From Chryseosolibacter indicum (GTDB taxonomy: Bacteria > Bacteroidota > Bacteroidia > Cytophagales > Cyclobacteriaceae): 64,000 nucleotides of DNA. A model generated the notes under the pieces. That model worked only from the letters and a program-made list of their open reading frames with translations. It had not been told where the DNA came from and did not search any database. Position numbers and translations under genes: made by a program. The stretch is from the NCBI RefSeq assembly GCF_018598585.1, contig NZ_JAHESD010000017.1, positions 1-64,000 on the forward strand. Direction: 5' to 3'. This document shows, piece after piece, positions 19,050 through 29,058 of the stretch (its first letter is position 1; every line of letters starts with the position of its first letter).

Positions 19050-19089
19050 TCGTATAGAGGATTGAAAGTTTTTGCTCGCAACCAAAACC

Positions 19090-19370
19090 CAGATAGTCCT
19101 GGCCCGATACTCTTAAATCCGAAAGAATAAGCTGGAAGCCAGGTAAAACCGGTTCGCCTGATAAAGGCGAATCGAATCCATGATGAAGAGACCCCCGTTG
19201 GAATAACAGTATACAATTCGACATCAGCATCTGCTTAACAATCTTACTGTTTCGATCGCCTGTTATAAATCCTTGGTGACATCAATAAAATTTGTCCTTC
19301 AGCGGTTCTCTCGAACTTAAAGTCACGATTGTCCTGGCGGAATATAAAAAAAACTTCATTGGACGTAGGC
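19090..19370 (-). pseudogene. Decayed Uma2-family (DUF820) restriction-endonuclease-like gene
   Basis: On the minus strand, 19333–19274 translates to a segment including RDFKFERTAEGQILLMSP, which matches the N-terminal Uma2 signature (RDLRIER..G.IIIMSPTG). After a frame change between 19273 and 19260, bases 19260–19231 give GDRNSKIVKQ, matching the next Uma2 motif (G.RNS.I..Q). Further down, short pieces such as FDSP and RTGFT in different frames fit the FDSSTGFTLPNG region. At least two frameshifts and in-frame stops interrupt it and the C-terminus is unrecognisable. Boundaries are approximate. The intact family has a PD-(D/E)XK nuclease fold of uncertain role. Confidence 0.6.
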
Positions 19371-19450
19371 TCAATATATCTGCATTTCAATTTCGCCTGG
19401 ACGTATCAAATCAAAATTTAAGAATTTGCCCTAAATTCCTTACCCTTAAA

Positions 19451-19474
19451 AAAAGCCCTGTTGCCAGGGCTTTT
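19451..19474 (-). terminator. Rho-independent terminator after clpC
   Basis: Perfect 10-bp stem AAAAGCCCTG/CAGGGCTTTT with a 4-nt loop (TTGC). On the minus strand it is followed by TTTAAGGG. It lies 20 bp beyond the clpC stop and, being near-symmetric, could also stop plus-strand transcription. Confidence 0.9.
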
Positions 19475-19493
19475 AAAATTATTGAGATATCCT

Positions 19494-22037
19494 TTACTCT
19501 TTTTCCTTCTTAGAAGATGCTTTCGCCTTCTTGACCTTAATGGTAAGCGCATCCCCTGTACCTTCGTAGTCAGCAAGGATAGTTCCTCCCTCTTCTACTT
19601 CACCTTTCAGGATCTCTTCAGCTACTGGATCTTCAAGATATTTCTGTATCGCTCTGTTCAAAGGTCTTGCACCAAACTGCTGGTCGTAACCTTTTTCTGC
19701 CAAGAAATCTTTCGCCTTCTCCGTGAGCTCGATTTTGTATCCTAATTGGAAGATTCTGTCAAACAGTTTTCCAAGCGTGATGTCAATAATTTTGTGAATA
19801 TGCTCGCGTTGTAGTGAGTTAAACACAATTACATCGTCTAAACGGTTAAGGAATTCAGGGCTGAACGCTCTCTTCAAAGCATTCTGAATGGTTGACTTCA
19901 TTGCCTCTTCTTCGTTTTCACGTTTAGAAGCACTTGCGAAACCAATACCTGTTCCGAAATCTTTAAGGTCACGAACACCAATGTTTGATGTCATGATAAT
20001 AATTGTATTTCTGAAATCAACTCTTCTTCCTAATCCGTCGGTTAAGATACCGTCGTCTAACACCTGCAAAAGGATATTAAATACATCAGGGTGAGCTTTT
20101 TCAATTTCATCCAACAGTACCACAGAATAAGGTTTGCGTCTTACTTTTTCTGTAAGCTGGCCACCTTCTTCATAACCCACATAACCTGGAGGCGCTCCTA
20201 CAAGACGAGATACAGAAAATTTTTCCATGTACTCACTCATATCTATACGCACCAGTGCATCCTCTTTATCAAAAAGGTATGTGGCGAGTACTTTTGCCAA
20301 TTCAGTTTTACCAACACCAGTAGGACCTAAGAATATAAATGAACCAATTGGTTTTTTAGGATCTTTCAACCCAACGCGTGTACGTTGAATTGCCTTCACC
20401 AGTTTCTTAATTGCTTCTTCCTGGCCTATTACTTTTCCTTTCAGCTCCTCACCCATACTTAAAAGCTTGTTGCTTTCTTTTTGAGCAATACGCTTGGTAG
20501 GAATGCCTGTCATCATAGCGATAACATCGGCTACGTTGTCTTCATTAACAGTATACTTTTCAGTACGTGTTTTTTCTTCCCACTTCACTTTTGCAGTTTC
20601 TAACTGCTCGATAAGCTTCTTTTCACGATCACGAAGCTGTGCCGCTTCTTCATACTTCTGACTCTTAACAACACGATTCTTTTCCTTCTTAACATCTTCT
20701 ATAGCTTCTTCAAGCTTTACGATTTCTTCAGGAACATGAATGTTGTTTATGTGGACGCGCGCACCGGCTTCATCCAATACATCAATTGCCTTATCTGGAA
20801 GATAACGGTCGCTGATGTAACGGTCTGAAAGCTTAACGCAAGCTTCGATAGCTTCTTTAGTGTAGATCACATGGTGGTGATCTTCATACTTCTCTTTGAT
20901 ATTTTCAAGGATCTGAACAGTTTCTTCAGGTGAGGTAGAATCTACCATTACCATCTGGAATCTGCGGGCCAAAGCACCGTCCTTTTCTATGTATTGTCTG
21001 TATTCGTCAAGTGTTGTTGCTCCAATGCATTGGATCTCTCCGCGAGCCAAGGCCGGCTTAAACATATTGGAAGCATCCAGCGATCCTGAAGCTCCACCAG
21101 CGCCAACAATTGTATGCAACTCATCAATGAACAGGATCACGTCAGGTGACTTCTCTAGTTCGTTCATGACCGCCTTCATACGTTCTTCAAATTGACCGCG
21201 GTACTTTGTACCTGCAACTAAAGAAGCAAGGTCAAGTGTTACCACGCGCTTGCCAAAAAGTACCCTTGATACTTTCTTTTGGATGATCCTTAAAGCAAGA
21301 CCTTCTGCAATGGCAGTTTTACCAACGCCAGGTTCACCAATAAGTATTGGATTGTTTTTCTTTCTGCGCGAAAGTATTTGTGCAACACGCTCAATTTCTT
21401 TTTCACGCCCAACGATAGGATCCAGTTTATTATCTTCTGCTAAGCGAGTGAGGTCCCGACCAAAGTTGTCGAGCACTGGGGTTCTGGACTTTTCTGTTCC
21501 TTTCTTCTCTTTACCAGCGCCTGAGCCAGAGCTCGCGCTTCCAAAGATTTTTGATGAGTCATCATCCGGATCATCAGTATCCGAAGATGCCATCGGTCCT
21601 TCATTTTGGTATTCCAGCATTTCTTTTACAGTCTCGTAGTTAACGTCAAACTTATTTAAGATTTGTGTTGCAAGATTGTCCGCATCACGCAGGATTGATA
21701 ACAGCAGGTGTTCTGTACCGATAAGTTGTGCTTTAAAAATCTTAGCTTCAAGGTAAGTTATCTTTAACACTTTCTCAGAAGCCTTTGTCAATGGAATATT
21801 GGCAAGATTCTTAATCTCATGAGTAGCTGTTCCTTTTGAAATTTTTTCAATTTCTGCGCGAAGTTCATCAAGGGGTACACCGAGCTTTTTCAACACTCCT
21901 ACAGCTACACCTTCACCTTCACGGATCATTCCAAGTAAAAGGTGTTCAGTGCCTATATAGTCATGCCCTAAGCGCAATGCTTCTTCCCTGCTGAGTGAGA
22001 TCACTTCTTTAACACGGTTGGAAAATTTGGCTTCCAT
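19494..22037 (-). CDS. clpC: ATP-dependent Clp protease ATP-binding subunit ClpC
   Basis: 847 residues. The N-domain carries two Clp repeats ([20 protein letters not shown] and [19 protein letters not shown]). AAA module 1 has Walker [16 protein letters not shown] and Walker [16 protein letters not shown]-type middle segment ([19 protein letters not shown]) marks it as ClpC rather than ClpB or ClpA. AAA module 2 has [15 protein letters not shown] and [16 protein letters not shown]. The C-terminus is lysine-rich. It unfolds substrates for ClpP; clpP is not in the window. Single-gene unit with a strong terminator. Confidence 0.96.
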   Translation of the reverse strand: MEAKFSNRVKEVISLSREEALRLGHDYIGTEHLLLGMIREGEGVAVGVLKKLGVPLDELRAEIEKISKGTATHEIKNLANIPLTKASEKVLKITYLEAKIFKAQLIGTEHLLLSILRDADNLATQILNKFDVNYETVKEMLEYQNEGPMASSDTDDPDDDSSKIFGSASSGSGAGKEKKGTEKSRTPVLDNFGRDLTRLAEDNKLDPIVGREKEIERVAQILSRRKKNNPILIGEPGVGKTAIAEGLALRIIQKKVSRVLFGKRVVTLDLASLVAGTKYRGQFEERMKAVMNELEKSPDVILFIDELHTIVGAGGASGSLDASNMFKPALARGEIQCIGATTLDEYRQYIEKDGALARRFQMVMVDSTSPEETVQILENIKEKYEDHHHVIYTKEAIEACVKLSDRYISDRYLPDKAIDVLDEAGARVHINNIHVPEEIVKLEEAIEDVKKEKNRVVKSQKYEEAAQLRDREKKLIEQLETAKVKWEEKTRTEKYTVNEDNVADVIAMMTGIPTKRIAQKESNKLLSMGEELKGKVIGQEEAIKKLVKAIQRTRVGLKDPKKPIGSFIFLGPTGVGKTELAKVLATYLFDKEDALVRIDMSEYMEKFSVSRLVGAPPGYVGYEEGGQLTEKVRRKPYSVVLLDEIEKAHPDVFNILLQVLDDGILTDGLGRRVDFRNTIIIMTSNIGVRDLKDFGTGIGFASASKRENEEEAMKSTIQNALKRAFSPEFLNRLDDVIVFNSLQREHIHKIIDITLGKLFDRIFQLGYKIELTEKAKDFLAEKGYDQQFGARPLNRAIQKYLEDPVAEEILKGEVEEGGTILADYEGTGDALTIKVKKAKASSKKEKE

Positions 22038-22151
22038 GTAAAAATTTCTAAATGATTAGATTAAATATAAATGTAAAATTTTTCTACCGTACAATGCTAC
22101 AGCAAATAAAAGTTAATATTTCTTCTTCAACGAAATAAATCCCCCATTTGT

Positions 22152-22778
22152 TCAATTAATTGCGGAAGCGCGTACAATACTCAGCGAACCTGGACCTTCA
22201 CAAAAAATCAGGTCGATGATGCTCATGTTAGGGACAAACATACTGCCAAAGACTTGCCGATATTGTACGCTTTTAAAAAATCTATTACAATCACCTTCTT
22301 TTTTGGGATTTAGCACGGATCGGTAGTCTTTAATTTCTAAAGAGGGCGATTTTTCATAAAATGACGTTTCCATTATGTCAATATTACAACGCATCCATTT
22401 AAGACACATTGTCAGTAAGTCCATATTTAAGTCATAAAGAAAGACGTGCTTTTTAAAAAGTATTTGACTTAAATCAGAAGCGTAGTATTCAAAAAAAGGT
22501 GCATTTCCGTAAGCCGATTGAATTGTTCTCCAATGATTATTCAGCCACTTCTGAGAGTGATCTATTTTAACATCTTTTACGATTGTTTTGCCGTGCTTCG
22601 ACGTTAACGGCACTATTAAAATTTCCTTACCTTGAGCAGTGTTAATATAACAACGATTGCGATAGGTTTGTTTCTCATAATGTTCAAATTTTTCTACATG
22701 TACTTCTGTAAAGTTTTGAATGAGAGAGAAATAAGAAACTGGAGGTAGATACTGTAGCTCAATAAGAATACGCTTCAC
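22152..22778 (-). CDS. WbqC-family protein
   Basis: 208 residues, typical length. It opens with ILIELQYLPPVSYFSLIQN, followed by FEHYEKQTYRNRCYINTAQG, ILIVPLTSKHG and QSAYGNAPFFEYYASDL, all characteristic of WbqC. The family occurs in O-antigen and other surface-glycan settings and is proposed to be enzymatic, but its reaction has not been firmly established as far as I know. Here it is away from the polysaccharide locus, next to the threonylcarbamoyl-AMP synthase gene with 89 bp between. Confidence 0.85.
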   Translation of the reverse strand: MKRILIELQYLPPVSYFSLIQNFTEVHVEKFEHYEKQTYRNRCYINTAQGKEILIVPLTSKHGKTIVKDVKIDHSQKWLNNHWRTIQSAYGNAPFFEYYASDLSQILFKKHVFLYDLNMDLLTMCLKWMRCNIDIMETSFYEKSPSLEIKDYRSVLNPKKEGDCNRFFKSVQYRQVFGSMFVPNMSIIDLIFCEGPGSLSIVRASAIN

Positions 22779-22867
22779 AAAGCAACTTTAATTATAATTT
22801 GCCATTTACGCCAGGCAATTGGCTGACAATATATGGCTGCTTTATTACTAAGCAATGTTTAATAGCT

Positions 22868-23494
22868 CTAAATATACTCATCGGCTACACCTAGACCTTG
22901 CCTCACTATCTCTAGTTGCTCCTGAGTACAGTCAATCACCGTTGAGGGCACATTTCCGCCGGCGCCGCCATCAATAACAATGTCAACTAAAGATTTGAAA
23001 TCGTTATAGATTTCTTCGGGATCAGTAGTGTATTCTAATATAGTGTCATCGTCCTTTATTGAGGAGGTAATCAAGGGATTGCCAAGGGAGGATACAATCA
23101 TTAACGGAATCTGATGATTGGGAATCCGGATTCCGACAGTTTTCTTATTGGCATCCAGTATTTTAGGGACTTTACTGCTCGATTCGAGGATAAAGGTAAA
23201 CGGGCCAGGAAGTGCTTTCTTAAGCAGCTTAAAAATGGGCGTTTCTACAGTGGCGTATTCGGATATGTGACTTAAATCATTGCAAATAAATGAGAGATTC
23301 ATTTTTTGTGGCTTGATCTGTAAAATCTGACATAGCCTTTCGACGCCCTTTTTATTCATCAAATCACAACCTATTCCATAAATGGTATCAGTAGGGTAGA
23401 TGATAACGCCTCCCTTTCGAAGCACCTCAACAACATGGTTGATCTTTCTTTGTTCAGGATTTTTTGGATGTATTTTAAGGAACTCTGCAGCCAT
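22868..23494 (-). CDS. L-threonylcarbamoyladenylate synthase (Sua5/YrdC/YciO family)
   Basis: 208 residues, one YrdC-like domain without the Sua5 C-terminal extension. Key motifs: the KxR-type start ([20 protein letters not shown]), [37 protein letters not shown] and the nucleotide-binding [12 protein letters not shown] and PLITSSIK segments. It makes threonylcarbamoyl-AMP from Thr, bicarbonate and ATP for the tRNA t6A37 modification. A YciO paralogue of unknown role cannot be excluded from sequence alone. It diverges from mltG. Confidence 0.87.
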   Translation of the reverse strand: MAAEFLKIHPKNPEQRKINHVVEVLRKGGVIIYPTDTIYGIGCDLMNKKGVERLCQILQIKPQKMNLSFICNDLSHISEYATVETPIFKLLKKALPGPFTFILESSSKVPKILDANKKTVGIRIPNHQIPLMIVSSLGNPLITSSIKDDDTILEYTTDPEEIYNDFKSLVDIVIDGGAGGNVPSTVIDCTQEQLEIVRQGLGVADEYI

Positions 23495-23584
23495 TAGAAA
23501 TAAAAGTAATTTTTATTTGTTAATTAAACTGACATGATGGACACATGCAACATAAACACGCTGGATTAAAACCAGCAGTTATAT

Positions 23585-23592
23585 ACATTTGC
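23585..23592 (+). promoter_or_regulatory. Candidate promoter -7 element upstream of mltG
   Basis: TACATTTG fits the Bacteroidota -7 consensus TAnnTTTG and lies about 100 bp before the mltG start. A small inverted repeat (GCTGG/CCAGC, 23561–23577) sits just upstream where the -33 region is expected. No clear TTTG -33 box is visible, so this is tentative. Confidence 0.4.
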
Positions 23593-23694
23593 ATTTTAAA
23601 CATCATAAGTTAGTGTAATAATGTATGCCAATATTCCGGACACTACGCCGGTGTATGACATGTAATATATTCCTTAAGTACCAATAATTAATAC

Positions 23695-24741
23695 ATGAAA
23701 CCATCAAAAGGGTTAGTTTTCTTTTTACTGTTCTCGATGCTCTTGATTTCCTTGGGCTATTATGCTTATCAGATTTGTTTTACCCCCAACGTGCTGGTAG
23801 GAAAAGAGGAGCGTGTTTTTATTATTCCCAGAGACGCTGATTTCAAATTTGTTCAAAAGAAGTTTCACGAAGGAAATATTGTTCAGGACCTGATGTCCTT
23901 TAGTTTTTTAGCAAGGCTGATGGAGTATCGTGATCATGTGAAACCGGGTCGTTATATTCTCGAACCAAACATGACCAACCTCCAGGTTATCCGGTTATTG
24001 CGAGCAGGAATTCAGGAGCCGGTTAAAGTAACATTTAATAACGTGAGGCTTATTCGCGATCTCAGTGAAAAGATTACGAAAAATCTGAACATGAAACCTG
24101 AAGAATTCGAAGCTGCGCTTATTGAGTTTACAATGGCGAACCGCTCTGGCTTTAACAAAGACAATATTCTATGTATGTTCATTCCAAACACTTATGAGGT
24201 GTATTATAATGTTGCTCCAGAGGATCTTGTCGATAGAATGAGCAAAGAATTTCAGAATTTCTGGACCGAGGAAAGAAAGGCTAAAGCAAAAGAGATAGGA
24301 CTAACACCGATTGAAATATCGATTCTGGCTTCTATTGTTCAGGCTGAATCAATCCGTGCAGATGAGGCTCCGATTATAGCAGGCTTGTACCTTAACAGGT
24401 TGAAGAAAGGTATTGCACTTCAGGCTGATCCAACGCTGGTGTATGCAGTAGGAGATTTTTCTTTGAAGCGGGTTTTAAACGAGCACAAGGAAATTGATTC
24501 ACCTTATAATACTTATAAATATGCCGGTCTTCCTCCTGGGCCTATTAACCTTCCTGAAATTCGCACCCTTGACGCAGTTCTTAATTTTAAAAAGAGCGAT
24601 TACATCTACATGTGTGCGAAGGAAGATTTTTCAGGCAGGCATAACTTTACAAGCAGCTACCAGCAACATATGAATAATGCCATTAAGTACCAACGTGCAT
24701 TAACGATCGAAATGAAGAAAGCAGCTCAAATGAAGAAATAA
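23695..24741 (+). CDS. mltG: Endolytic murein transglycosylase MltG
   Basis: 348 residues with one N-terminal membrane helix (VFFLLFSMLLISLGYYAYQI). The YceG domain is evident from YILEPNMTNLQVIRLLRAG (LysM-like part), IPNTYEVYYN, and the active-site region EISILASIVQAESIRADEAP with its catalytic Glu, followed by GLYLNRLKKGIALQADPTLVYA. MltG cleaves nascent glycan strands and helps set peptidoglycan strand length at the periplasmic face of the inner membrane. It shares one base with the next gene (TAATG), so mltG, the thioesterase and the YihY gene form a coupled operon. Confidence 0.95.
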   Translation: MKPSKGLVFFLLFSMLLISLGYYAYQICFTPNVLVGKEERVFIIPRDADFKFVQKKFHEGNIVQDLMSFSFLARLMEYRDHVKPGRYILEPNMTNLQVIRLLRAGIQEPVKVTFNNVRLIRDLSEKITKNLNMKPEEFEAALIEFTMANRSGFNKDNILCMFIPNTYEVYYNVAPEDLVDRMSKEFQNFWTEERKAKAKEIGLTPIEISILASIVQAESIRADEAPIIAGLYLNRLKKGIALQADPTLVYAVGDFSLKRVLNEHKEIDSPYNTYKYAGLPPGPINLPEIRTLDAVLNFKKSDYIYMCAKEDFSGRHNFTSSYQQHMNNAIKYQRALTIEMKKAAQMKK

Positions 24742-25145
24742 TGTACGTATCTGAAACCAAAGTAAGAGTGCGTTATGGAGAAACAGATCAAATGGGCTAT
24801 GTTTATTATGGCTTTTACTCCATGTACTATGAAGTAGGTCGTGTTGAAAGTTTAAGACAACTTGGCTTAAGTTACAAAGCGTTAGAAGAAATGGGAATTA
24901 TGCTACCGGTCATTGAAAACCATTCAAAATATTTGGCGCCGGCATTTTATGATGACGAACTACGGATAGTAACAACACTCCGTGAAAAACCGGGTGTAAA
25001 AATTAAGTTTGAGTACGAAATATTTAATCCTGAAAATAAATTAATTCATAAGGGTGAAACGCTACTGGTTTTTGTAGATAAAAGAACAAACAGACCATGT
25101 CGTCCACCTGAAGCTATGGAAAAAGTGCTAGCACCTTATTTTTAA
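24741..25145 (+). CDS. Acyl-CoA thioesterase, YbgC/4HBT hotdog family
   Basis: 134 residues, one hotdog domain. The family signature is at the start: VRYGETDQMGYVYYGFYSMYYEVGRVE, with the catalytic Asp in the ETDQMG motif (about residue 14) and the Tyr/Gly-rich helix. It hydrolyses small acyl-CoA thioesters in the cytoplasm; YbgC homologues are linked to the Tol–Pal system in proteobacteria, but no tol genes are here. Start and stop codons overlap both neighbours by one base (TAATG upstream, TAATG downstream). Confidence 0.9.
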   Translation: MYVSETKVRVRYGETDQMGYVYYGFYSMYYEVGRVESLRQLGLSYKALEEMGIMLPVIENHSKYLAPAFYDDELRIVTTLREKPGVKIKFEYEIFNPENKLIHKGETLLVFVDKRTNRPCRPPEAMEKVLAPYF

Positions 25146-26128
25146 TGAAGTACAAGCATAAAAGAAGAATTCTTAACTGGTCACCGATTTGGTTTCTGAT
25201 CCGCTGGATGCGGAAAGTTCGCTTTAACAAGTATGAAGGCATCTCACTATACAAGATTTTCAAATCCTTCGCATTTAATATGAAGGATGATGAGGTTATG
25301 GACCGCGCAAATGGGGTCGCATACAACTTCATGCTGGCCATCTTCCCGGCCGTTATTTTTCTCTTCACGCTCATACCCTTTGTCACCAAGTTCTTTCCGG
25401 AAGTTAATACACAAAGCATTATGGGCTTTATCCGGGAACTTATGCCGCCAAGTATGTACGAGGTGGTATCAACAACAGTTTTAGACATTGTAAGCAACCA
25501 GCGCGGAGGATTGTTAACCCTTGGTTTCTTCTTTGCGATGTACCTGTCCACTAATGGTATGATGGCATTAATGCGCGCTTTTAACGCCTGTTATAAAACA
25601 ATAGAAAAAAGGCCAGGTTGGAAAACAAGGTTAATAGCGACGGGATTAACTTTCAACATGGCTTTCGTTCTCTTTCTCGCGACCATACTCTTGGTTGTTG
25701 GTGAATTTGTACTCGACTACGTGCTTGCCAATCTTTACCGCTTTGAATTTCTTAATATTGACAAGTACAGTCTTTACCTATTATCGGCCGTTAGGTTTCT
25801 CGTTATCTTTATAGTCTTTTTCCTTGCCATATCAACCATTTACTACTTCGGCCCATCCATTCATTATAACTGGCGATTCTTTTCTATCGGCTCCTTTATA
25901 GCCACCATTCTTGCCTTGGCGGTGACTATCGGATTTTCTTTTTACGTTACCAATTTTGCCAATTATAATAAAGTCTATGGGTCCATTGGTGTAATCATCG
26001 CCATTATGATTTGGGTACAACTTATAACTGTTGTTTTACTTATTGGCTATGAAATCAATGCAAGTATTCACGAGGCAATTCGTCATGAAGCCTTAAGAAA
26101 GGCCCGCCGGCTAGCAGTAAAACCGTAG
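25145..26128 (+). CDS. YihY/BrkB-family inner-membrane protein
   Basis: 327 residues with six hydrophobic segments. Family motifs include NGVAYNFMLAIFPAVIFLFT, LTLGFFFAMYLSTNGMMALM, INACYKT-like FNACYKTIEKRPGWKTRL, and YYFGPSIHYNWRFFSIGSFI. The family was once annotated ribonuclease BN in error; its function is unknown. It is third in the mltG operon, overlapping the thioesterase gene by one base. The C-terminus is a short basic tail (HEALRKARRLAVKP). Confidence 0.9.
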   Translation: MKYKHKRRILNWSPIWFLIRWMRKVRFNKYEGISLYKIFKSFAFNMKDDEVMDRANGVAYNFMLAIFPAVIFLFTLIPFVTKFFPEVNTQSIMGFIRELMPPSMYEVVSTTVLDIVSNQRGGLLTLGFFFAMYLSTNGMMALMRAFNACYKTIEKRPGWKTRLIATGLTFNMAFVLFLATILLVVGEFVLDYVLANLYRFEFLNIDKYSLYLLSAVRFLVIFIVFFLAISTIYYFGPSIHYNWRFFSIGSFIATILALAVTIGFSFYVTNFANYNKVYGSIGVIIAIMIWVQLITVVLLIGYEINASIHEAIRHEALRKARRLAVKP

Positions 26129-26228
26129 TTTAGATTTAACGGTATCGTTTTTTTTGTAAGATTGCATAAACAGGCAGGCTGGTTAGAAACTTAACAGTTT
26201 ACCTGTCTACAAATCTTCACAACAATAT

Positions 26229-27419
26229 ATGTCAAACCTTGCAAGGGAAATAGCAACAAAGTTTAAAGAAGTATTTAAAACAGAGCCCATTATTGTCCGT
26301 TCTCCTGGTAGAATTAATCTTATCGGAGAACATACCGATTATAATGACGGTTTTGTAATGCCCGCAGCCATTGATAAGGAGGTAATTTTCGCAATTGCTC
26401 CTTCTGCTAATGAAAAGTCTATCGTTCATTCCGCTATGTACAATGAGCAATTTGAGTTTGATTTACAAAACCCTCAAAAAGTAAAAGAGCCAAAGTGGGC
26501 TAACTTTCTATTGGGTGTTCTGTATAAACTCAAGCAAGAGGGGTATGCTATTAAACCGTTTAGCTGCGTATTTGGTGGTGAGGTACCAATGGGGGCAGGG
26601 CTTTCGTCTTCAGCCGCAATAGAATGCGGTTTTGGTTATGCTCTAAGCGAGGTAAACAACCTCAATGTTCCAAGGCTTGACATTGTTAGGATTGGCCAGT
26701 GGTCAGAACATAACTTCGTGGGCGTGATGTGCGGCATCATGGATCAGTATGCAAGTGTAATGGGAAAAGAGAACCATGTGATTGTTCTCGACTGCAGATC
26801 ACTTACCCATCGTTATTCCCCGATTGACTTAAAAGAGTACACATTGATTTTATGCGATACCAAAGTTAAACACTCACTTGTTGACTCTGAGTATAACACA
26901 CGTCGAAGTGAATGCGAGACAGGGGTATCAGTTTTGAAAAAACATCATCCACAGATTCAAAGTCTACGGGATGTATCACGTGATATGCTTGAAGCGCATC
27001 GGGACGAATTAAAAGGTAAAGTATACGACAGATGTCTTTATGTAGTACAGGAGATAGAGAGGGTGCAGCAAGCGAGTCTTGACCTTGAAAAGGGTGATCT
27101 GACAAGTTTTGGACAAAAAATGTTTGAAACACATGAGGGTCTCTCTGAACTATATGAAGTAAGCTGTAAAGAACTCGACTTCCTAGTTAATGAAGCAAAG
27201 AAGTTTAAAGAAGTACTTGGGGCGAGAATGATGGGCGGCGGATTTGGCGGTTGCACCATCAATATCGTTAGGAAAGACTTTGTTACGGAATTCGAAAACA
27301 ACCTGAAAGTAAACTATAAGAAAGCGTTCAACATAGATATGCCCACTTACAAGGTGAATATCAAAGATGGTACGAGCATTATAAACAAAGTTCAGATCCT
27401 GTCACATGAATCCGTTTAA
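26229..27419 (+). CDS. galK: Galactokinase
   Basis: 396 residues, GHMP kinase family. Galactose-binding signature RSPGRINLIGEHTDYNDGFV (about 24–43), ATP-binding GEVPMGAGLSSSAAIECGF (about 117–135) and C-terminal GARMMGGGFGGCTINIV are all intact. It phosphorylates alpha-D-galactose to galactose 1-phosphate. The aldose epimerase follows 65 bp downstream and would supply the alpha anomer, so the pair forms the entry of a Leloir pathway; galT and galE are not in the window. Confidence 0.96.
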   Translation: MSNLAREIATKFKEVFKTEPIIVRSPGRINLIGEHTDYNDGFVMPAAIDKEVIFAIAPSANEKSIVHSAMYNEQFEFDLQNPQKVKEPKWANFLLGVLYKLKQEGYAIKPFSCVFGGEVPMGAGLSSSAAIECGFGYALSEVNNLNVPRLDIVRIGQWSEHNFVGVMCGIMDQYASVMGKENHVIVLDCRSLTHRYSPIDLKEYTLILCDTKVKHSLVDSEYNTRRSECETGVSVLKKHHPQIQSLRDVSRDMLEAHRDELKGKVYDRCLYVVQEIERVQQASLDLEKGDLTSFGQKMFETHEGLSELYEVSCKELDFLVNEAKKFKEVLGARMMGGGFGGCTINIVRKDFVTEFENNLKVNYKKAFNIDMPTYKVNIKDGTSIINKVQILSHESV

Positions 27420-27484
27420 TTTAAACATCGTGGAATACCGAGAATACTACTAATTTAAAACTACTTACCTTACAACATGTTATT

Positions 27485-28651
27485 ATGATAAACAAAATCA
27501 ATGCATTTTTACTGTTAACAATTCTCATCATAAGCTGTAATCCCAAGAAAGAAGTGAATACTGAAACCAAACAAGCTGACTCTCTTACAACAAGAGGCTC
27601 TGTTGAATCCGCTCCATTTGGCACAATGCCTGATGGCACACAAGTATCTGTTTTTACACTTACAAACAGCAACGGAGTTAAAATGAAGGTAATAAACTAC
27701 GGCGGCATAATTACTTCACTATCTGTTCCTGATAAGAATAACAAAATAGAAGACATTGTATTGGGATTTGACGAGTTGGATGGCTATTTGAAAGACAGTC
27801 CGTTTTTTGGTGCATTAATTGGTCGATATGGCAACCGCATTGCAAAGGGCAAATTTACTTTGGATGGAAAGTCGTACAGTCTTGCAGTAAATAACGGAGC
27901 TAACCATTTACATGGAGGCAACAAAGGATTCGACAAAGTATTCTGGAACATCAAAAAGGATTCAACTGACAACGGCGTAGCTATAAAATTGAGCTATACA
28001 AGCAAAGATATGGAAGAGGGCTACCCTGGGAACTTGCAAGCTGAAGTAACATATACGCTTACCGATAATAATGAACTACAAATCGACTACAAGGCTACAA
28101 CAGATAAAAAGACAGTTGTTAATTTAACTCAGCACACCTACTTCAATTTAACAGGCGGAAAACAGGATATACTATCCCATCATCTTCTTTTAAACGCTGA
28201 CCGTTTTCTGCCCGTTGATAAAACACTAATACCAACTGGTGAACTTAAACCAGTAAGCAATACGCCTTTTGACTTTACCAAGTCACAAATCATCGGGTCG
28301 AGAATTAGTAACAATGATGAGCAATTAAAAATTGCAGGAGGTTACGATCATTGTTGGGTGTTAAACAAAGCTACTGATGGGTTGAATACCGTTGGTACTC
28401 TTTATGATTCAATAAGCGGAAGAGAAGTAACTGTATATACTACAGAACCTGGAGTACAATTTTACAGCGGAAATTTTCTTGATGGTTCAATTACTGGTAA
28501 AAGTGGAGTGGTTTACAATAAACGTTACGGACTTTGCCTGGAAACTCAGCATTTTCCTGATTCACCAAACAAACCGGAATTTCCTTCTGTAGTTTTGAAC
28601 CCTGGTGAGACTTATACGTCACAAACTGTATATAAATTTTCTGTTCGATAG
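27485..28651 (+). CDS. galM: Aldose 1-epimerase (galactose mutarotase), exported lipoprotein
   Basis: 388 residues. Unlike E. coli GalM it begins with a lipoprotein signal (FLLLTILIISCNPKKE, Cys at about 19), so it acts outside the cytoplasm. The epimerase domain shows NYGGIITSLSVPDKN, GALIGRYGNRIAKGKFTLDG, NNGANHLHGGNKGFDK (catalytic His), VVNLTQHTYFNLTG and GYDHCWVLN, with the catalytic Glu near CLETQHFPDSPNK. It interconverts alpha and beta anomers of aldoses. Its gene follows galK and ends at a terminator. Confidence 0.94.
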   Translation: MINKINAFLLLTILIISCNPKKEVNTETKQADSLTTRGSVESAPFGTMPDGTQVSVFTLTNSNGVKMKVINYGGIITSLSVPDKNNKIEDIVLGFDELDGYLKDSPFFGALIGRYGNRIAKGKFTLDGKSYSLAVNNGANHLHGGNKGFDKVFWNIKKDSTDNGVAIKLSYTSKDMEEGYPGNLQAEVTYTLTDNNELQIDYKATTDKKTVVNLTQHTYFNLTGGKQDILSHHLLLNADRFLPVDKTLIPTGELKPVSNTPFDFTKSQIIGSRISNNDEQLKIAGGYDHCWVLNKATDGLNTVGTLYDSISGREVTVYTTEPGVQFYSGNFLDGSITGKSGVVYNKRYGLCLETQHFPDSPNKPEFPSVVLNPGETYTSQTVYKFSVR

Positions 28652-28671
28652 ATTAGTTCCGTTTGCAAACC

Positions 28672-28715
28672 AAACACCTGCCAATTTTAAATAAAAGCAA
28701 AGTTGGCAGGTGTTT
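28672..28715 (+). terminator. Rho-independent terminator after galM
   Basis: Perfect 13-bp stem AAACACCTGCCAA/TTGGCAGGTGTTT with an 18-nt AT-rich loop, 20 bp after the galM stop, followed by TCATT. The stem also works on the other strand. Confidence 0.8.
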
Positions 28716-29058
28716 TCATTCCAGCTCATCCCTTTTGTTAATCATTATTCTACCCCTATAGGCGCTTCCCCCGAAGTAATCTGCTCTCATTCTATTCCTA
28801 ATTTTTTTCTAATAGCACAAGGATAACTTTAATTGAACGTTGAGGGTTATAGATTAAAACACATTGGATGTTAATGAGAATACTACATCGCCTTTACCAT
28901 ACCACAACTACTTTTAAAAACACACTTCAATCAGCAGTATTTATTTGCGAGAATTCATTTAAACCATGCTCGGGTAGCTTTAGCACATGCACGAAAAAAA
29001 TATAGTGCTCGACAGATTTACATTTGTAATGTCTTAATTTTACATCTCCTACTTAGCT
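28716..29058. other. Intergenic region between the galM terminator and GH43
   Basis: About 340 bp of AT-rich sequence without a gene. The only feature I can name is the candidate promoter at 29019–29026. Confidence 0.6.
29019..29026 (+). promoter_or_regulatory. Candidate promoter -7 element of the first GH43 gene
   Basis: TACATTTG fits TAnnTTTG and ends 32 bp before the ATG at 29059. The expected -33 TTTG is not obvious. Confidence 0.4.

Larger units (their letters stand above)
19050..19493. other. 444-bp region without an intact gene
   Basis: Between the LytTR regulator and clpC, which converge. It holds the remnant of a Uma2-family gene (19090–19370) and the clpC terminator (19451–19474). 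Nothing else is recognisable. Confidence 0.7.

Noticed and set aside
26123-26155. Terminator after the YihY-family gene
   Set aside because: Only a 5-bp stem (ACCGT/ACGGT) before a run of T residues; too weak to call.
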